This document shows, in pieces, positions 34,882-47,800 of a DNA stretch of 64,000 nucleotides. The first letter of the stretch is position 1. Every line of letters begins with the position of its first letter. The translations under genes were made by a program, and so were the position numbers. The notes beneath the pieces were generated by a model. It was not told where the DNA came from, did not search any database, and saw only the letters and a list, made by a program, of their open reading frames with translations. The stretch is from Glossina fuscipes (taxonomy: Eukaryota; Arthropoda; Insecta; Diptera; Glossinidae), in assembly GCF_014805625.2 (NCBI RefSeq), contig NW_023998415.1, forward strand, positions 124,001 through 188,000, in the 5' to 3' direction.

Positions 34882-35888
34882 TTTTTAGTTTGAATTATTT
34901 GGTTTATTTTTCTTACATTTTTGATTTCATTGACTTATTGGTTATTTTAATATTTGTTGGTGATGAAATTAATATTTTTTTTCAGTTGACGTATATACTG
35001 AAGTTGGTTATGTTTTCGCTAACGACAATATATAAACTGCATATTCTGGGATCAGTTTACATTTTATCTTGTTAAGGTCATTTGAAATGGTCACTTTTTC
35101 ATGATACAACAAACGAAACGAGATAAAAATATTTTACATTTTCTACCAAGTTTCTATCAATGCCGTCGTCAAATTGAATATGGCCACATACGTAAATACC
35201 CATGTGGGCATCGGTGTATATTATATCTTAATCGTATAAATTTTACTTACCCCCTGTTGTGATAATAATCGATGGTTGACTTAAGGACACCATATGTCTA
35301 GATAAAAAAAATAATGAATTGATCGCAACAAACAGCTAATGTAACAAATTGTATCTTTATGATTATTTTATGATAATCAAAGCTCAGCAACGAATGCCAC
35401 ATCTTTTGCAAGACTTATACAATGTTATAGAGTTTATGTTGACTTTTCAAATATGCCTTATTCTCTTTCCCTCTCATATCCTATAAATACGAAAGATGTC
35501 AAGTGGTGATATCAGGTGATGTAAATGAAATAAATGTACATATTTATGTTGGAATTATTATTGGTATTAGCACAAAGAATCGATTAAAGTATATTGATTC
35601 TTTTCAATTATTAGATAATTAGATAATTTGTAGTATTATTGTATTTTGTTTCGTCTTGTGTTCCAAGTTCACCTAGTAAAATGGGGTTCCCGGACTGTAA
35701 ATCTTAACACAAGACCAAAATGTACTTTTACGGGCATGATTTAATGAATCAGGGTTTGCCTTACATATACAAATTGATTTCCTAATTTGATGATTCTGTA
35801 TAACTATGCCTTTTGCCACGTGTTTTTTTAAATCAATTTTCGTTCACAGGTTTTTTCGTTTGACCCATAATGCTTTTCGTATTATGAA
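34882..35888. other. AT-rich intergenic DNA
   Basis: No recognisable gene or repeat. It ends at a possible splice acceptor (GAATTGCAG, to 35893) of the ORF that follows. Confidence 0.4.
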
Positions 35889-36278
35889 TTGCAGTTCACA
35901 GTGTTCACGGTGTATGAATTAAAACGAATCCCTTATGCAAAAGATAGTACGACGCTTCCATATTATTCAAAAATAAATTTAAATTTTTGTTTGGCTTTGT
36001 TCGTTCTAGTTGTGAATGGTGCAAGCATTACGCCACTCGTTTGGTTCTTTTATGCGTCATTCATTGGTTTGGTCATTCATTCGCGAGCCACATTTAAACA
36101 CTTGATATACGCAGATACTCAAGCACCTACCGATTGGGACCACCGTTGTCAGAATATGCTTAGTAGATATCCCTGGTTCATCTATTGCTTATTTTTGATG
36201 CTGGCTATGCAGTCACTTTTTGTTCACCATAATGTCATGACTGCAGGATGGTGTCAAAATTGTAATACTATGTTTTAA
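35889..36278 (+). CDS. Putative exon of an unrecognised multi-pass membrane protein
   Basis: An open frame of 129 codons with protein-like composition. It shows two or three hydrophobic stretches: LNFCLALFVLVVNGASIT running into PLVWFFYASFIGLVIHS, and WFIYCLFLMLAMQSLFV. Between them is a polar loop (TDWDHRCQNMLSRYPW), and it ends in a Cys-containing tail. TTTTCGTATTATGAATTGCAG ends just inside it at 35893 and could be a splice acceptor, which would make this the last exon of a gene whose earlier exons I cannot find. I do not recognise the family. It could equally be a processed or decayed fragment. Confidence 0.4.
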   Translation: MQFTVFTVYELKRIPYAKDSTTLPYYSKINLNFCLALFVLVVNGASITPLVWFFYASFIGLVIHSRATFKHLIYADTQAPTDWDHRCQNMLSRYPWFIYCLFLMLAMQSLFVHHNVMTAGWCQNCNTMF

Positions 36279-38688
36279 TATTTTGAATTACACATACACT
36301 TGGATTGCTTTGGCGAGATTAGGAGCTTGTACTATCAAAATTTTTTCCCTACGAGGACTTTATCCGCTGATGAGCATAGACAATGGGGATGGACATGAGG
36401 ATTTTTACATTTTTCAGAAGAGCTGATGTTATCTCTATTTTACTGATTTTCACCGATTTAATTTTAATTATGATTTGGTTGTGATCGTAGTTATTATAGT
36501 GAAATGCTCGATAGGTAAAGACATAACACTTCGTCTCTAATTAATCATCGTGCTTATACGCTTTTAAAACAAATCGCCTGAGTAAAGGGTAATTTGAAAA
36601 AAAAACACCCGTTTTTCACTCAATGTTAGGCACATTTCTTCATATTTTGGAATATACAAGAGAAGGACAATTGTAAAGTCATGCAATCTGTTTTAGTTGT
36701 TGACCAAAATTATTTGGTTATTGGATACTGGAATTGGTAACAACTTGAAAATGCGAGGATGGAAGTGTTCATCGAAAGTGTGGGTCATAGCATAAAATGT
36801 GGCTGTGGATTTCGCTTCAGCCGGTTCTTTGCTATGTTTAGGTAAGAGGACTAAACAGTTCGATGATATGATGGCCCTATTATTGTATTGCAACGTTAAG
36901 GTAGCTGGCGCCTCCTTTCAAAGGATTTCGGCTCTTAAGCGCGTCTTAGCCCAGACGACGGATAACCGGCCGCTATTTTCTACCAGTCATATTCATTTTA
37001 AAGGATTCGTTCAAAATCTTTTTAAGTTAAAAAAAAAAACGGGAAGCTATTGCTGCTTGGAAGATCGATTTACAGATGACTCTATAGGATTTTTTCGAGA
37101 AATAAGAAAATATTGTTGCTTTGGCATCATGGCGCGTTAAAGAAAGGAAGGTCTCAAAATCAACACCTAAGCCAGTAACTAACGCAAAAGAAAATGGTGT
37201 GCATATATTGGGTGATAAAAACCTCTACGTGTACTAATAGCTACCACTGGGCGAGTAAAGGTGGCCGAATCAAACGAACTAATCATCAAGATCAAGTGTT
37301 TTCATCTTGTGTAGTGAAAATCGGTAAAGACGTTTTGTAACAAATTCACTGGAAGATTTTTGAACAGTATACCTTGCTCTAACAAATTTTTAGCTTTTCC
37401 ATTTATTGGGTGAACGGCAGAATTCAATCGATTTAAACTCTCAGTGATTTCACGAGTCGTGGTTCGCCGATTTGTTTCAATTGCAGCCCTTATAATAACT
37501 TCTACTGCCCTTCCAGAGCGAGCGGTGTCAATATTTGATGCAAAGGAAAGAAAAAGAGGCTTCGAAAAATATGAAAACCAGATTGAACCATTTCGGGGAT
37601 CAACAAGTTGATCGAGTTAAGGGACAGGATTAAGAATTCTACTCGGCGTTCATTTATTTTTACGATTCTTGTATTATTGGATAAACGTTTCTAATAATGC
37701 AAAAAAAAAAAAAAATCTACAAACTCTATATAACTCATTAATATTTAAACAAACGCTTGTGTAGGCCTCGTGTATTTTTTTATATATTTTTTTATTATAA
37801 TACCTTATAATATTCAACTTGTGTTGGTTTTTTATTTTTTGATTTTTTAATTTATGTCTGTTAATAGTAACCGCAGTGTTTTAATGTTTAAATAGATTTT
37901 CTGGTAATTGTTTTTTTCTCTTCTTTTTTTCTTTCATAGCGAACACTGAATAATTTGCAAATGATGCTTAAAGATATAGAATTTTCTGTGTTTATATACT
38001 TTTTCCTTATATATATCTTTTATTTGATGTAAACCTTTTAATGAGATAAAGTTCTTTTTCTCTTTTACATTAATTCAATTTATTTAAAACTAGAATAAAA
38101 TTAACTAAATCATTAAGAGAAAAGGACGAAATAATAATAATGAAATAGAAAACAGATTTTTTTTTTAATAAAAAGGCGGATTGGTTTATATATATATTGC
38201 CTCAAATAACAGAAAACACATTTGATATGTTTTTTTCTTATATATTTTTTTATTATTATTTTTTTTTTTTCATAAAAATCACTCTAAACAAAAGATAAGG
38301 AAGAACGAGAGTTAAATCAAATTTACTTTTATACAAAATTTCTTTATAATGAATATTGGCACACTATCTAAGTCTTCGAAGTTTTTTTTTTTAATTTTTT
38401 CTTTTAAATATTCACCACTAGAGAGCGAGTAATTTGCAATGAAATTTCAATGTACATCCATAGTACAATCGATTATAACACATGGAATAATATCTGTCAG
38501 GGGTATCTTGAAAAAGAGTTCAAAAAAATTTTGGCTCTCATATAAATTGGTTTTGCTACAGACTCTCTTTGTTTTTGAAGCTATGTAGATCTCTGTAGAT
38601 GTAGATTTCCGAAAATATGTATAAATATTCACGTGAATTTTAAAAGCAAAATTTGTAAGATATTTTACTATTATGATAGGAAAACTTA
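36279..38688. other. AT-rich intergenic DNA with one unexplained ORF region
   Basis: The stretch 36720-37140 is less AT-biased and holds a 113-codon frame (36799-37140: DFASAGSLLCLGKRTKQFDD...) without recognisable motifs. From 37690 to 38410 the sequence is a succession of T-runs and A-runs with no gene. Confidence 0.4.
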
Positions 38689-38775
38689 GGCTTTATTGAA
38701 AACTCTATCTCACTTGAGGTTTCAATCCACGACGCTGTTAATTGAGGTAATTTGCCTACTAGACCACTCAGGCGG
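38689..38775 (-). mobile_element. Second, 3'-truncated copy of the SINE
   Basis: Read on the minus strand it starts CCGCCTGAGTGG, against CCGCCTAAGTGG at 12505. The A box TGGTCTAGTAGG (38766-38755) fits the pol III consensus fully, and a diverged B box GGATTGAAACC lies at 38728-38718. It then shares CTCAAGTG, TAGAGTTTT and AATAAAGCC with the full copy, but ends before the LINE-like tail. No clear target duplication was found. Two copies with the same head establish a family rather than a chance tRNA pseudogene. Confidence 0.8.
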
Positions 38776-41089
38776 ATCTGATGGAAAGTTTTTCGAAATT
38801 TAGTCTTGCAATAGAAAATTGAAAAAATCTACTATTTTCACGGATGGGATACGCTTTATAATTACAAATGGTAACCGAAACTGTGCTCGGCTGTGGCAGA
38901 ATTAAAAAAAAAACAAACTGAAAAAAGCTTACAATGAAATGAAATTCGGCACGATTTTTTCGTTTTGTTTAGGGGCACTCACTCTAGCGTCATTTATAGG
39001 GCGTGGATATGGAAAGCCATATTGTTGTGTGTGTTACAGAAAAATAGCTGGATTTTTTTTTTTTTTTACAAAATTAGCCTATGTATAAGGCTTTGTGAAG
39101 TTCAAAGGACCCATTTTCAATTGTGGGTCTACAGGCAGACGAGCAGATGAACGGACGAATTGATAGGCGTCACTAAATCAATCAAAGATCTGATTCTAGT
39201 CAAGCATATTATATTTTCTATAGGGGGGCCTCTTAAGCTTACTTAAGTAATTGAGCATTTTTTACTCAGCACAGTAAACCATCTATTGTTAATTTTCCGA
39301 CGCACAGAAGAAGAAGAAGAAGAAGAAGAAGAAACAATTCAGCCATTTTCTTGATATCTTTTAAGAGAGAGAAAGAGAGAGAGAGAGATCTACTGCTTTC
39401 TTATTAGTTTTCTGGATGCTCTATACTTGGCTTTAATGGTGAATAGCTCTTATTCGAAATGTAAACGAATATTCAATGTATAAAATTGAAGCTTCCTTTC
39501 CATTTACATATGTACGGGTTCTGGGATATAAAGTTAGATTCATGACGAAATAATCATTTTTCTCTCTTACATGATTATGATGCAAGGGAACTTATTTATG
39601 TAATATTTGAAATTTATTTTAGCTTTTTTTTATATCATAATATACATAAGTAGGAGTATTGAATTTTTCATTTGTCTTTGTGTTTTTTTTTAATGAATTT
39701 ACAAGCTTAAAAATTATTTAACAACATTTAATGTATTATCGTGGGCTTGTTTTAAATAATTTTTCTTTTTTTCTTCTTTTTTTAATATAAATCTCATTTA
39801 AGATTAATTTTACAAAATATGAGTACTGGAGAAACTGAAATGCCTTTAGAGAGTATAAACTTTTTTTTTATAAATATAAATGTTCATAATAAATTACAGA
39901 TTATTTACACTTTCCTATTATTCGAAATATATTTCTTCTCTTTATATAACATAAATCCGTATGAAAAATGTCAATCGTTTATTAATTGACATTTAAACCT
40001 AAGTGCATTGCGTATACGGTTCACATCTGAACTGTGGATCATTCGTTATTCAATTATTCTTTTTTTTTCTAATATTTGTTCTCTCTGCTCGTGTTGTAAG
40101 TAGTTATTCAGTTACTTACTTAGATTACGCTATGTATGCTTAAGCTTTGGATCAAATTTCATGTCATTTTCTCCGTCTATATTAAGGATATATACATATG
40201 TAACGAAGCGATATCTATGCCTTAAGGTATAAGATGAGGAAAATAAGTATGAAGAGATTTTCTGTAAGGTTTTATTGAGATTTTTTCAATGTAGAGTCGA
40301 CTAAAGCGACTTACGTTTTTGATATCGACACTTTTGCAGAGCGGAAACCAGCAAACTAGTAAATTCTTTCAGAGATTTCTCACTTTTTGACACAAATGTA
40401 ACTTTTGAGACTGTGGACGAAATGTATTTTTATAAAGATTTTATAGTGAATTCTCAGCATTTAAATGTGCGTCATTGTGACGTAATATGATTGTTGTTAC
40501 ATAATATACAATAGCAACGAGTTTCAAGCGATAAAACTCTTTAATACTTTTTCTCTATATGTTATTAGAAGGTACCTTGGTATACGAAAACTTTCAGTTC
40601 TAGGATAAATATTGTGTCTATTCATCAGCATTGCTTTGGTGTGCGAACACATTTGTCATGCCTGTCAATAGGGAAGTAGGAGGGGTATAATAGATTTGTC
40701 TTTCCATTCTTAGTACCTAAAAGTACGCGGTGGTGACTCCAAAAACAACATACAGTAAACTTAAGATTCTAAGTTTTGTTCGCCCTTCCGTCCCTTACTC
40801 TATGCGTACTACTGTCATCGGATGCTGGAAGGTTAATAGTCGCAAAAACAAACATCTAAGACGAAATCATGAAGTAAAACTTGAAAATCTTTGCAGCTCT
40901 GCCCTAGTTGGTAGACTCACAATTCCTAATAAAGTTTGATCTAGAATTTGAAAGCTATGCTTATTAAGGTTATCTAAAGGTTTAGAGCGAAAGTAATCCG
41001 TCTAAAATCTACCCCACAATAAGTAACGTGGAATTTTTAACAAACGCTTTTTAAGGCCACGTAAATATTAAATCTTTGTTCTCCTTGTT
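38776..41089. other. AT-rich intergenic DNA with microsatellites
   Basis: Contains (GAA)n at 39307-39333, a GA-rich run at 39366-39390 and a fragment of the dispersed repeat family around 39110-39235 (CAGGCAGACGAGCAGATG). No gene recognised. Confidence 0.45.
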
Positions 41090-42850
41090 CTTGTCTAGAA
41101 ATATGTGCAACCGATTAGTTCGCGGCGAAAAAGTTTTTCACTAGTAGCGGTTGTGTACCCAATTTGTTTCCGCCCCGAGCTTATGTTATTAGAAAGCAAT
41201 CTGCCGAATCGATTCCGACTCTTCGCCACAACTATCAAGTGATATCCGACCCGGTTGATAGAGCTAACGTGCTGGAAATGTTTGCTTCAAACTCAAATTT
41301 ACCACATAGCAATCAACCGCTGTGACCGCTCCAAAGAGTCACATCTTCGATACCTACTATTATTTTGAACGAGGGTCGCGAAAAAGCGTCTTGTCAATCT
41401 CAATACTTGTTAAGTTCCCGGGTAAGGCGTTTCAGCCACCGTACTAAAAAAATTTGTTGACACATTCGCTAGACCATTGCGCAATCTGTTCAGCAAATGC
41501 TACAACACTAGCGTTTTTCCAACTTGCTGGAAGTTTGTCCTTTTCCAACCCATATCCAAGAAGACTGCACTAATGCTGCAAATTATCGCCCAATTGCAGT
41601 GTGTTACGCTGTATCCAAGGCCATGGACGTCATGATCAACTACCACCTAACGAGATATCTAGATTCTAACGATCTAATGGGCGATAGACAACATGGCTTT
41701 CTCAAAAATCGGTCCACTGGTGACTTAATGTCCTACCTTACCGAAGAGTGGAACCGAGCTGTTCGCCACTTTAGCGAAAGTGAGGTTGTTGCGTTAGATA
41801 TATCCAATGCGTTCGGCGAAGTATGGCGCGATGCTTTTGCCTCCAAGCCGATTGCATTTCGTGTCAATATCATGTTCATGCTTGATTCATATCGAATTTC
41901 TTAGACAACCGCTCAATAGGAGTTGCGATCGACGGGTACCTCCCAAACGAATTCTATTTAAACGCATGTCTATCACAAGGCTCTGTCCTTTCTCCTTTTC
42001 TTTCGGTATTCCTTAACCTCCTTCTGCGCACAACAGAGAACCCACTTTATTCCCAGACGACAGCATAGGTCATTTTCCTTTAGTAAGGGACCATGCAGCA
42101 ACGATGTACAGAGCAAACCCTGCATTATCAGTCAGTGAATAATCAGGGATCAGACTAAAAGGTTAGGCGTCAACGTTTCCAAAACTCAAGGCTGTCTTCT
42201 AACGCACTGGAAAAGTTATGAACAATACCTATCTTTTGGTGTCAATATAGATGTGCTAGACATGAGAATAAAAAACGCTCTTTGGACAGAACATGTGTTT
42301 GAAGTGTCGAAGCACGCAGCTGAGGGCTTAAGGTTATTAAGGCGGTGCAAAATATCTTTCACTCCAGCCGAAAGTCCATTTGCGCCGAGTATATCTGGCA
42401 AAAATTAGTCTTAAATTCGTATCTCTGGGCGGGAGCATTCAAAATTTGCTTGAAGGCCCACATTCGCACACAGCGATAGGCTCAGATGCTCACGGAGAAC
42501 GAAAGTGCGTCCAAAAGTCTCCATATCCTTCAGCATCGGCATAATGTGCGCTATGTTTAGAGCATGTGTACAGTCACATCCAGGGTAAGTGTTTTATAGA
42601 GATAGAAAAATTTTGGCCACCAATTATGTCCTTTAATAGGATTACATAGCTTCCTCGACGTACCCATCAACTTGTCCTGGAATTATCTGCGTACTGCACA
42701 ATACATTTCCGCGACTAGTCGTTTTTTAACCGTACTTAACGTAACAGCGATGTTTCCCACCGAACCTCATGTTTCTAGTTTCAAAATGAAAGCTCACAAA
42801 CACTACTCCGTTTCTCCACCCCTCCCTTCCCATAATTCTTCCTGATCACC
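41090..42850 (+). mobile_element. Decayed LINE of the Daphne/Crack-like type
   Basis: Plus-strand remnant of a reverse transcriptase ORF in several frames. Readable blocks are: FASNSNLPHSN near 41290; NAANYRPIAVCYAVSKAMD near 41580; QHGFLKNRSTGDLMSYLTEE near 41690-41750; VVALDISNAFGEVW near 41790; ACLSQGSVLSPF near 41970; PDDS in place of the catalytic F/YADD near 42055; HVFEVSKHAAEGLRLLRRC near 42300; and a C-terminal MFPTEPHVSSFKMKAHKHYS near 42750. These follow the usual order and spacing of such elements. Frameshifts and stops make it inactive. Clade naming rests on motif style. Confidence 0.8.
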
Positions 42851-44848
42851 ACCTTGTCCGCGGATATAGGGGACGTTCCTTCAGTGGCTGGTCGGAAAAA
42901 TAACAACGAAAAAATGATATGAACTATTAAAATTCATATATCGTGAATTAATGGATAAACAATATACGAATATTTCTCGCGGAAAGTTTTTATATAATGA
43001 TTTTTTTAGTCGCTATGTTAAAGTAAAACCTGGCGTATAAAATTTGAGCAGATGTTTTTAATGCGAGGAATGTTTTGTAATAGATCCAATAAACCCGTCT
43101 TTCAGTGTACGAACCGATCCAACAGAATTATCCTCTGAATTCCACGTTGGTTTGTTTTGGCTCAAACGCCAGTTAATTCAGAATGGATTGGATCGCATCA
43201 TTTCCAAAACCAGTTTTCGTCTGAATATTTACTTTGGAAAAAGCGTTGTAAAGTATTGTAAGATATTGAACTGTCGACTTTGCCCGTTAATCACACTTTT
43301 AATTTGTTTTTTTTCGTTTCTTTTTAGGTTTATATGAATCCTTTATAAGAATACTCTGTTTAGACCAAATAATGAGATTTCAATATTTTAACATTTTTCC
43401 CGGTACTTTTTTGGAGAGAATGTGCATTTTTCAGATGTACTGTGTAGTTAACATTATCTTCGACATATATACGTAAAGGTAAATGGTAAAAAAAATTAAT
43501 TATTCGTATTTCTAATAAAAAAAATTGTGTTCATTCGTAAGCGGATTCGGATAAGAATGTAGTCGCTTGATTCAAATCAATAACGTCATGTTACTTCTCT
43601 GTGCTAATACCTGGAAGTAATGGGGTTCCCTCTATCGAGATTATGTCATTCTCTAACTTTCATTGGCGGAAGGATACACGGTTCTATATAAATTTCAAAT
43701 TCGAAGTATGCTGCGACGATCAAAAATATTTGTTGGGAAGAGATGTGCATGGAAATTTGTATCGTTTACTTAAATGTACATTTTTGAGAGTGACTGCAGA
43801 AAGAACGACGCCAAGTCTGATATTTCCATTTTAGTTCTGAGTTCGTTGTATGTTTCGTCAAAGACGATAAGGGGAAAGTACAAAATAGAAAACAAAAAAA
43901 AAAAAAGAAGTGGCGAAGAGAAAGCCGAAGAGAGAAGGCGAGAGAAGAAAATGCAAAGCACCCTATGAGGGTACATTTCACTGATGATTTTTTTTGAGAC
44001 GATAAAGCAAAGGTCACAGCTTTTTATGTTTTTGAACAATACAACTAACGAGCGCAATGAGAGACAATAATAGAGAATTATTTGGACTTGAAATCTTTAC
44101 TTTATCAGTTTGAGTCCTTCGTCTAGCAGGGTGTTTTTAAGTATTTCAGAAATATTACGAAAAAAAAAAAAATAAAATTTGTATAATCTCATGCGCTCTG
44201 TGGTAGTTATAAAGCCTTTGCAAAATTTTCTTTTCCTGGTCTTCCTTTCTTTGGTCTTTGACTTTGTGTGTCGCAAAAGTTTATTTGTTAAATTGTAATC
44301 CTTCGTTCTGTTATTAACGGTTGAAGTAGATTTTCATTGCAAAATGTATATTAACCTCATTATAGGATGGCAGTTGTAATGTCTTTATTTTATGGGCATT
44401 TTATTGTAATTTTTATATGCCTTAAAGAGGTTGAGTAACTGAAAACACAATTAAGGAGAGAGAATGGAAAATTAAATCTACTTGGTTTGCAGTTTGCTTT
44501 AGGAGAAAGAAACTTTTCGAAGCAGGGCTTAGTAAAAGTCATTAAGTGATTGACTTTTTCCTTAAAATATATGGAAAAGTTTTTATTTAATTTTCCCTAA
44601 TAATTGTAATATTGTTGGTGTTCCCATTCGACTTAATTACTTTTTCTCGTCACATTATTGAAAAACATCCGAGCTACTTTACCTAAAGCTCCTACAATAT
44701 CCCAACTATCTTTGGTTGCGATGCCATGTGTATGAGTTACGTCCAATTGTCTTGCGTAATTTGGCGACATAAGAGGAGAGATGCCTGGTTGTTGTTGTTG
44801 TTGCTGTTGCTGTTGTTGAAAATGTTGACAGTCTTGTATTAGGTCTAC
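42851..44848. other. Intergenic DNA and 3' flank of trachealess
   Basis: AT-rich, no gene recognised. CAA/CAG-rich sequence (minus strand) at 44788-44822 just downstream of the trachealess stop is probably in its 3' UTR. Open frames at 43766-44057 arise from A/G-rich low complexity. Confidence 0.45.
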
Positions 44849-47800
44849 CTATGAAGGGGTTGAATACCAACCGCTGGTCGGAGCACCTTTGTGATATAAG
44901 TGAAAACTAGAGGAATGTGGTGTAAAATATTGAGGTTGATCCAAGTTGCTATAAGTTAAGCCGCTGGCAGCATCTGTGGTATTGCTGTGATGCATGGCAG
45001 CTGAAGCGGAGTATGGCTGCGGTTTAAGTGGTAAAGCTGAAGTGGTACTAACATCACCACTAGCACTACCGCCACTGGCGGGTGTTGCGTATTGCGCACG
45101 TAAGGGATCCGCATAATCATATTGTCCATTACTGTTAGTCAGAGCTGTAGTAGTTGTCTTGCTGGCTGTATTAAGGGAGTTACTTGAATCTCTAGGTGAT
45201 ACCGAACTGGGTGGAGTCATGGCATTGTGATAATCTATGGTACTGTGATGATATGTACCGTAAGTTGATACCAGATTGGTGAAAGCGTCCGCTGATGTCT
45301 TTTGTGGGTGTGAGTGCAATTGCAAGTATTGGTTGTCGTACGACGACTCACTTCCGGGCGGTGTTGGTAGAGGACCGGTTTGCTGATCTCCATAAAATAC
45401 TCCAGTAGGTGTTTGACGAGCTGTCGCTCGTATCACACTTTCACGATTAGCATATAGACGTAATAGAGCGGTGGCGGGATTAGGGGGTGCTGGTTGTTGA
45501 TAATGTGGTGTTCCTATCCATTGTATGGTACTGCTCTTGTCATTTTGTTGCTGCTGCTGCTGTTGCTGTTGTTGTTGTTTCAGTAAGGCGTCGGCACTAA
45601 AGTCGGTTGTATTGGGACCACCTACGCTATTTGCACCGGTACTATTAGGTGAGGGTAAATGCTTGGACATTGCTTGTTCTAAATCTTTAACAGAAGTTTC
45701 CGTTTGTTGGACTTGCGGGGTAGGTTGAGGTGCCTGCTGAGTTTGTTGCTGTTGTGCAGGTTGATGTGACTGTTGCTGCTGTTGCTGCTGCTGCTGTTGT
45801 TCGTCTATGATTGGGGGTAAACGTGTACGTGACGTTTCACGTTCTAAAGCAGGAACTTTGGTATTCGGTTCATTTATAACGGCAGTGACTTCTGTATTTT
45901 CAGCTTCTATTTGTTGTGTTGCTTTGCTTTTTCTCTTACGTTTGGCGGTGATAGGCGGTGCGGGCGTTGTAACAGGTGTTACTGCCAGAGTTGTAGGCAA
46001 TGGATCCGATTCAATACCAATTACTGGAGTATTTCTATCTTTAATTAAAACCATATTACCGTTATTCACATTTGCATTGTTACTGTTGGGCGCTCGGCCA
46101 CGCGAGCGTTGTTGCTGAGTATCAGCTGGTTCGGTCTTCGGAGAAGTTAGTTTGGTATCGTTGCCTGCATGGCCGCTATGACTATCACCTGTAGCCGCAT
46201 CGCCACCAGGCGAACCGGAATTTTTATCATTACTTGATAGATCTTCATGTTTAATGCTATCTACACTGGGTTCAAGTTGACAGCAGTCTAAAATCAAATT
46301 CTCATTCTCACGATTACTAATCACATAGTTGATACAGATGATATTTTGTTCATCAGCATTTTTGGAACTACAAACCACTGTGGCACATGTCATCATCCAA
46401 GTATAACCGCCACTTTTATTCATTAAACGATAATAGCCAGTTAGTACTTGACCTTTTTCGATAACTGCAAAATACGAACGCGAGATTCATTAGGAACGAT
46501 ATCTTCCCAAATAAATTTGTGAAAACTTTTTACTTACGATCCGTGTGAGATTTTCTCAAGCGATTGGCATCTTCAGCATGACACAGGGAATATAAACTTC
46601 TACCTACCAGATCTTCCGGACTGTAATCTAATAAATCTGAAATTCTAAAGCGAAGAATCCAATTTTTTCGTTTGTAATATCCTTTATCACTAAATGATTT
46701 AGTTATCTGTCCAGTTTGACATACCTTGGTTCACAGTGTGCTATGCGAAAATCGAAATTGATACGCATTACGAACATATCACACTCTAAACGTATTTCGT
46801 GCACAGATGGCGGTGGCAATGCTATACCTAGCGCTACCATACCCAATAATGGTGGTTGAGATTTCCGCGAATGCGAAAATGTATACTGAGGTCGCAGTTT
46901 GCATAGTAAGAGAATAACCTGAAATTTAAGAGATCTCTTTAGTACGCGAATAGCAAGTAGAGAATATAATAAGTAGCATTTAGTTAAAGTTTAAAAACTT
47001 TATAAAGTATACGAGGGATGCCTTTGTCAAGTAAAGACGGCAAGAGCTTAAATAAATGAGCTGAACTTTCTTTAAAGTTGTAGTAGATTTTATATCAAGA
47101 TTACACAGCATATATATAATGCAGTATGTATTTTGGCCGCATAGTGGCTAACATCGCAACTAGAATGCTAGAATTCGATTGTTACGGACTGATTACCTGG
47201 CAATTCTTACATTAAAATCTTCGTTCTTATCTTAAGTTCTATGAAGCGGGTCCATAACGGTATATATATATATTAGGTTACAATATAAGTATTAAATATT
47301 TTTAAATAATATTAAGAACATTATATAAAATGTTTGGATATTCGATACTGATCAATAAAATCAGCTAAAGGAATTATTCGATTATTTTCATTTCCTTTTC
47401 AAATCAATTTCAAAGTAATTCAGATAAATTTTGTGGTTTAGTAAAATTACAAAAATTGTTTTTAAAGAATTTTGTAAAGCATATACAAAAAATGTATTTT
47501 TGGTTAGTTAGTATTTAATTTTTCTTTAATTTTTCATAATCGTTTTAGAAAAGAAAGAAAGAAAAAAAGTGATACGAAAGCAATAAATTCAAAAAAAAAT
47601 GCTCCTTTTTATTCAAAATTGATTGTGTACTGATTTTAATTGATACGTACCGAATAATTGGTGCCCGATGTTTTAGCATTTTTACCACCACTGACCGATT
47701 GATCATTATTAGCCTGCAGATACGAAGATGGGAAGTGGATGAGGGGATAAAATATACAAATAAATATAGACATAATGGTAAAGGGAGAAAGAAAGCGTCT

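Noticed and set aside
44849..44851. trachealess stop codon TAG followed by GTAGAC as a possible splice donor
   Set aside because: The frame already ends in GWYSTPS, the usual C-terminus of the family, so the stop is taken as genuine.
45525..45728. Open frame with a long run of cysteines
   Set aside because: It is the antisense reading of the trachealess glutamine repeats.
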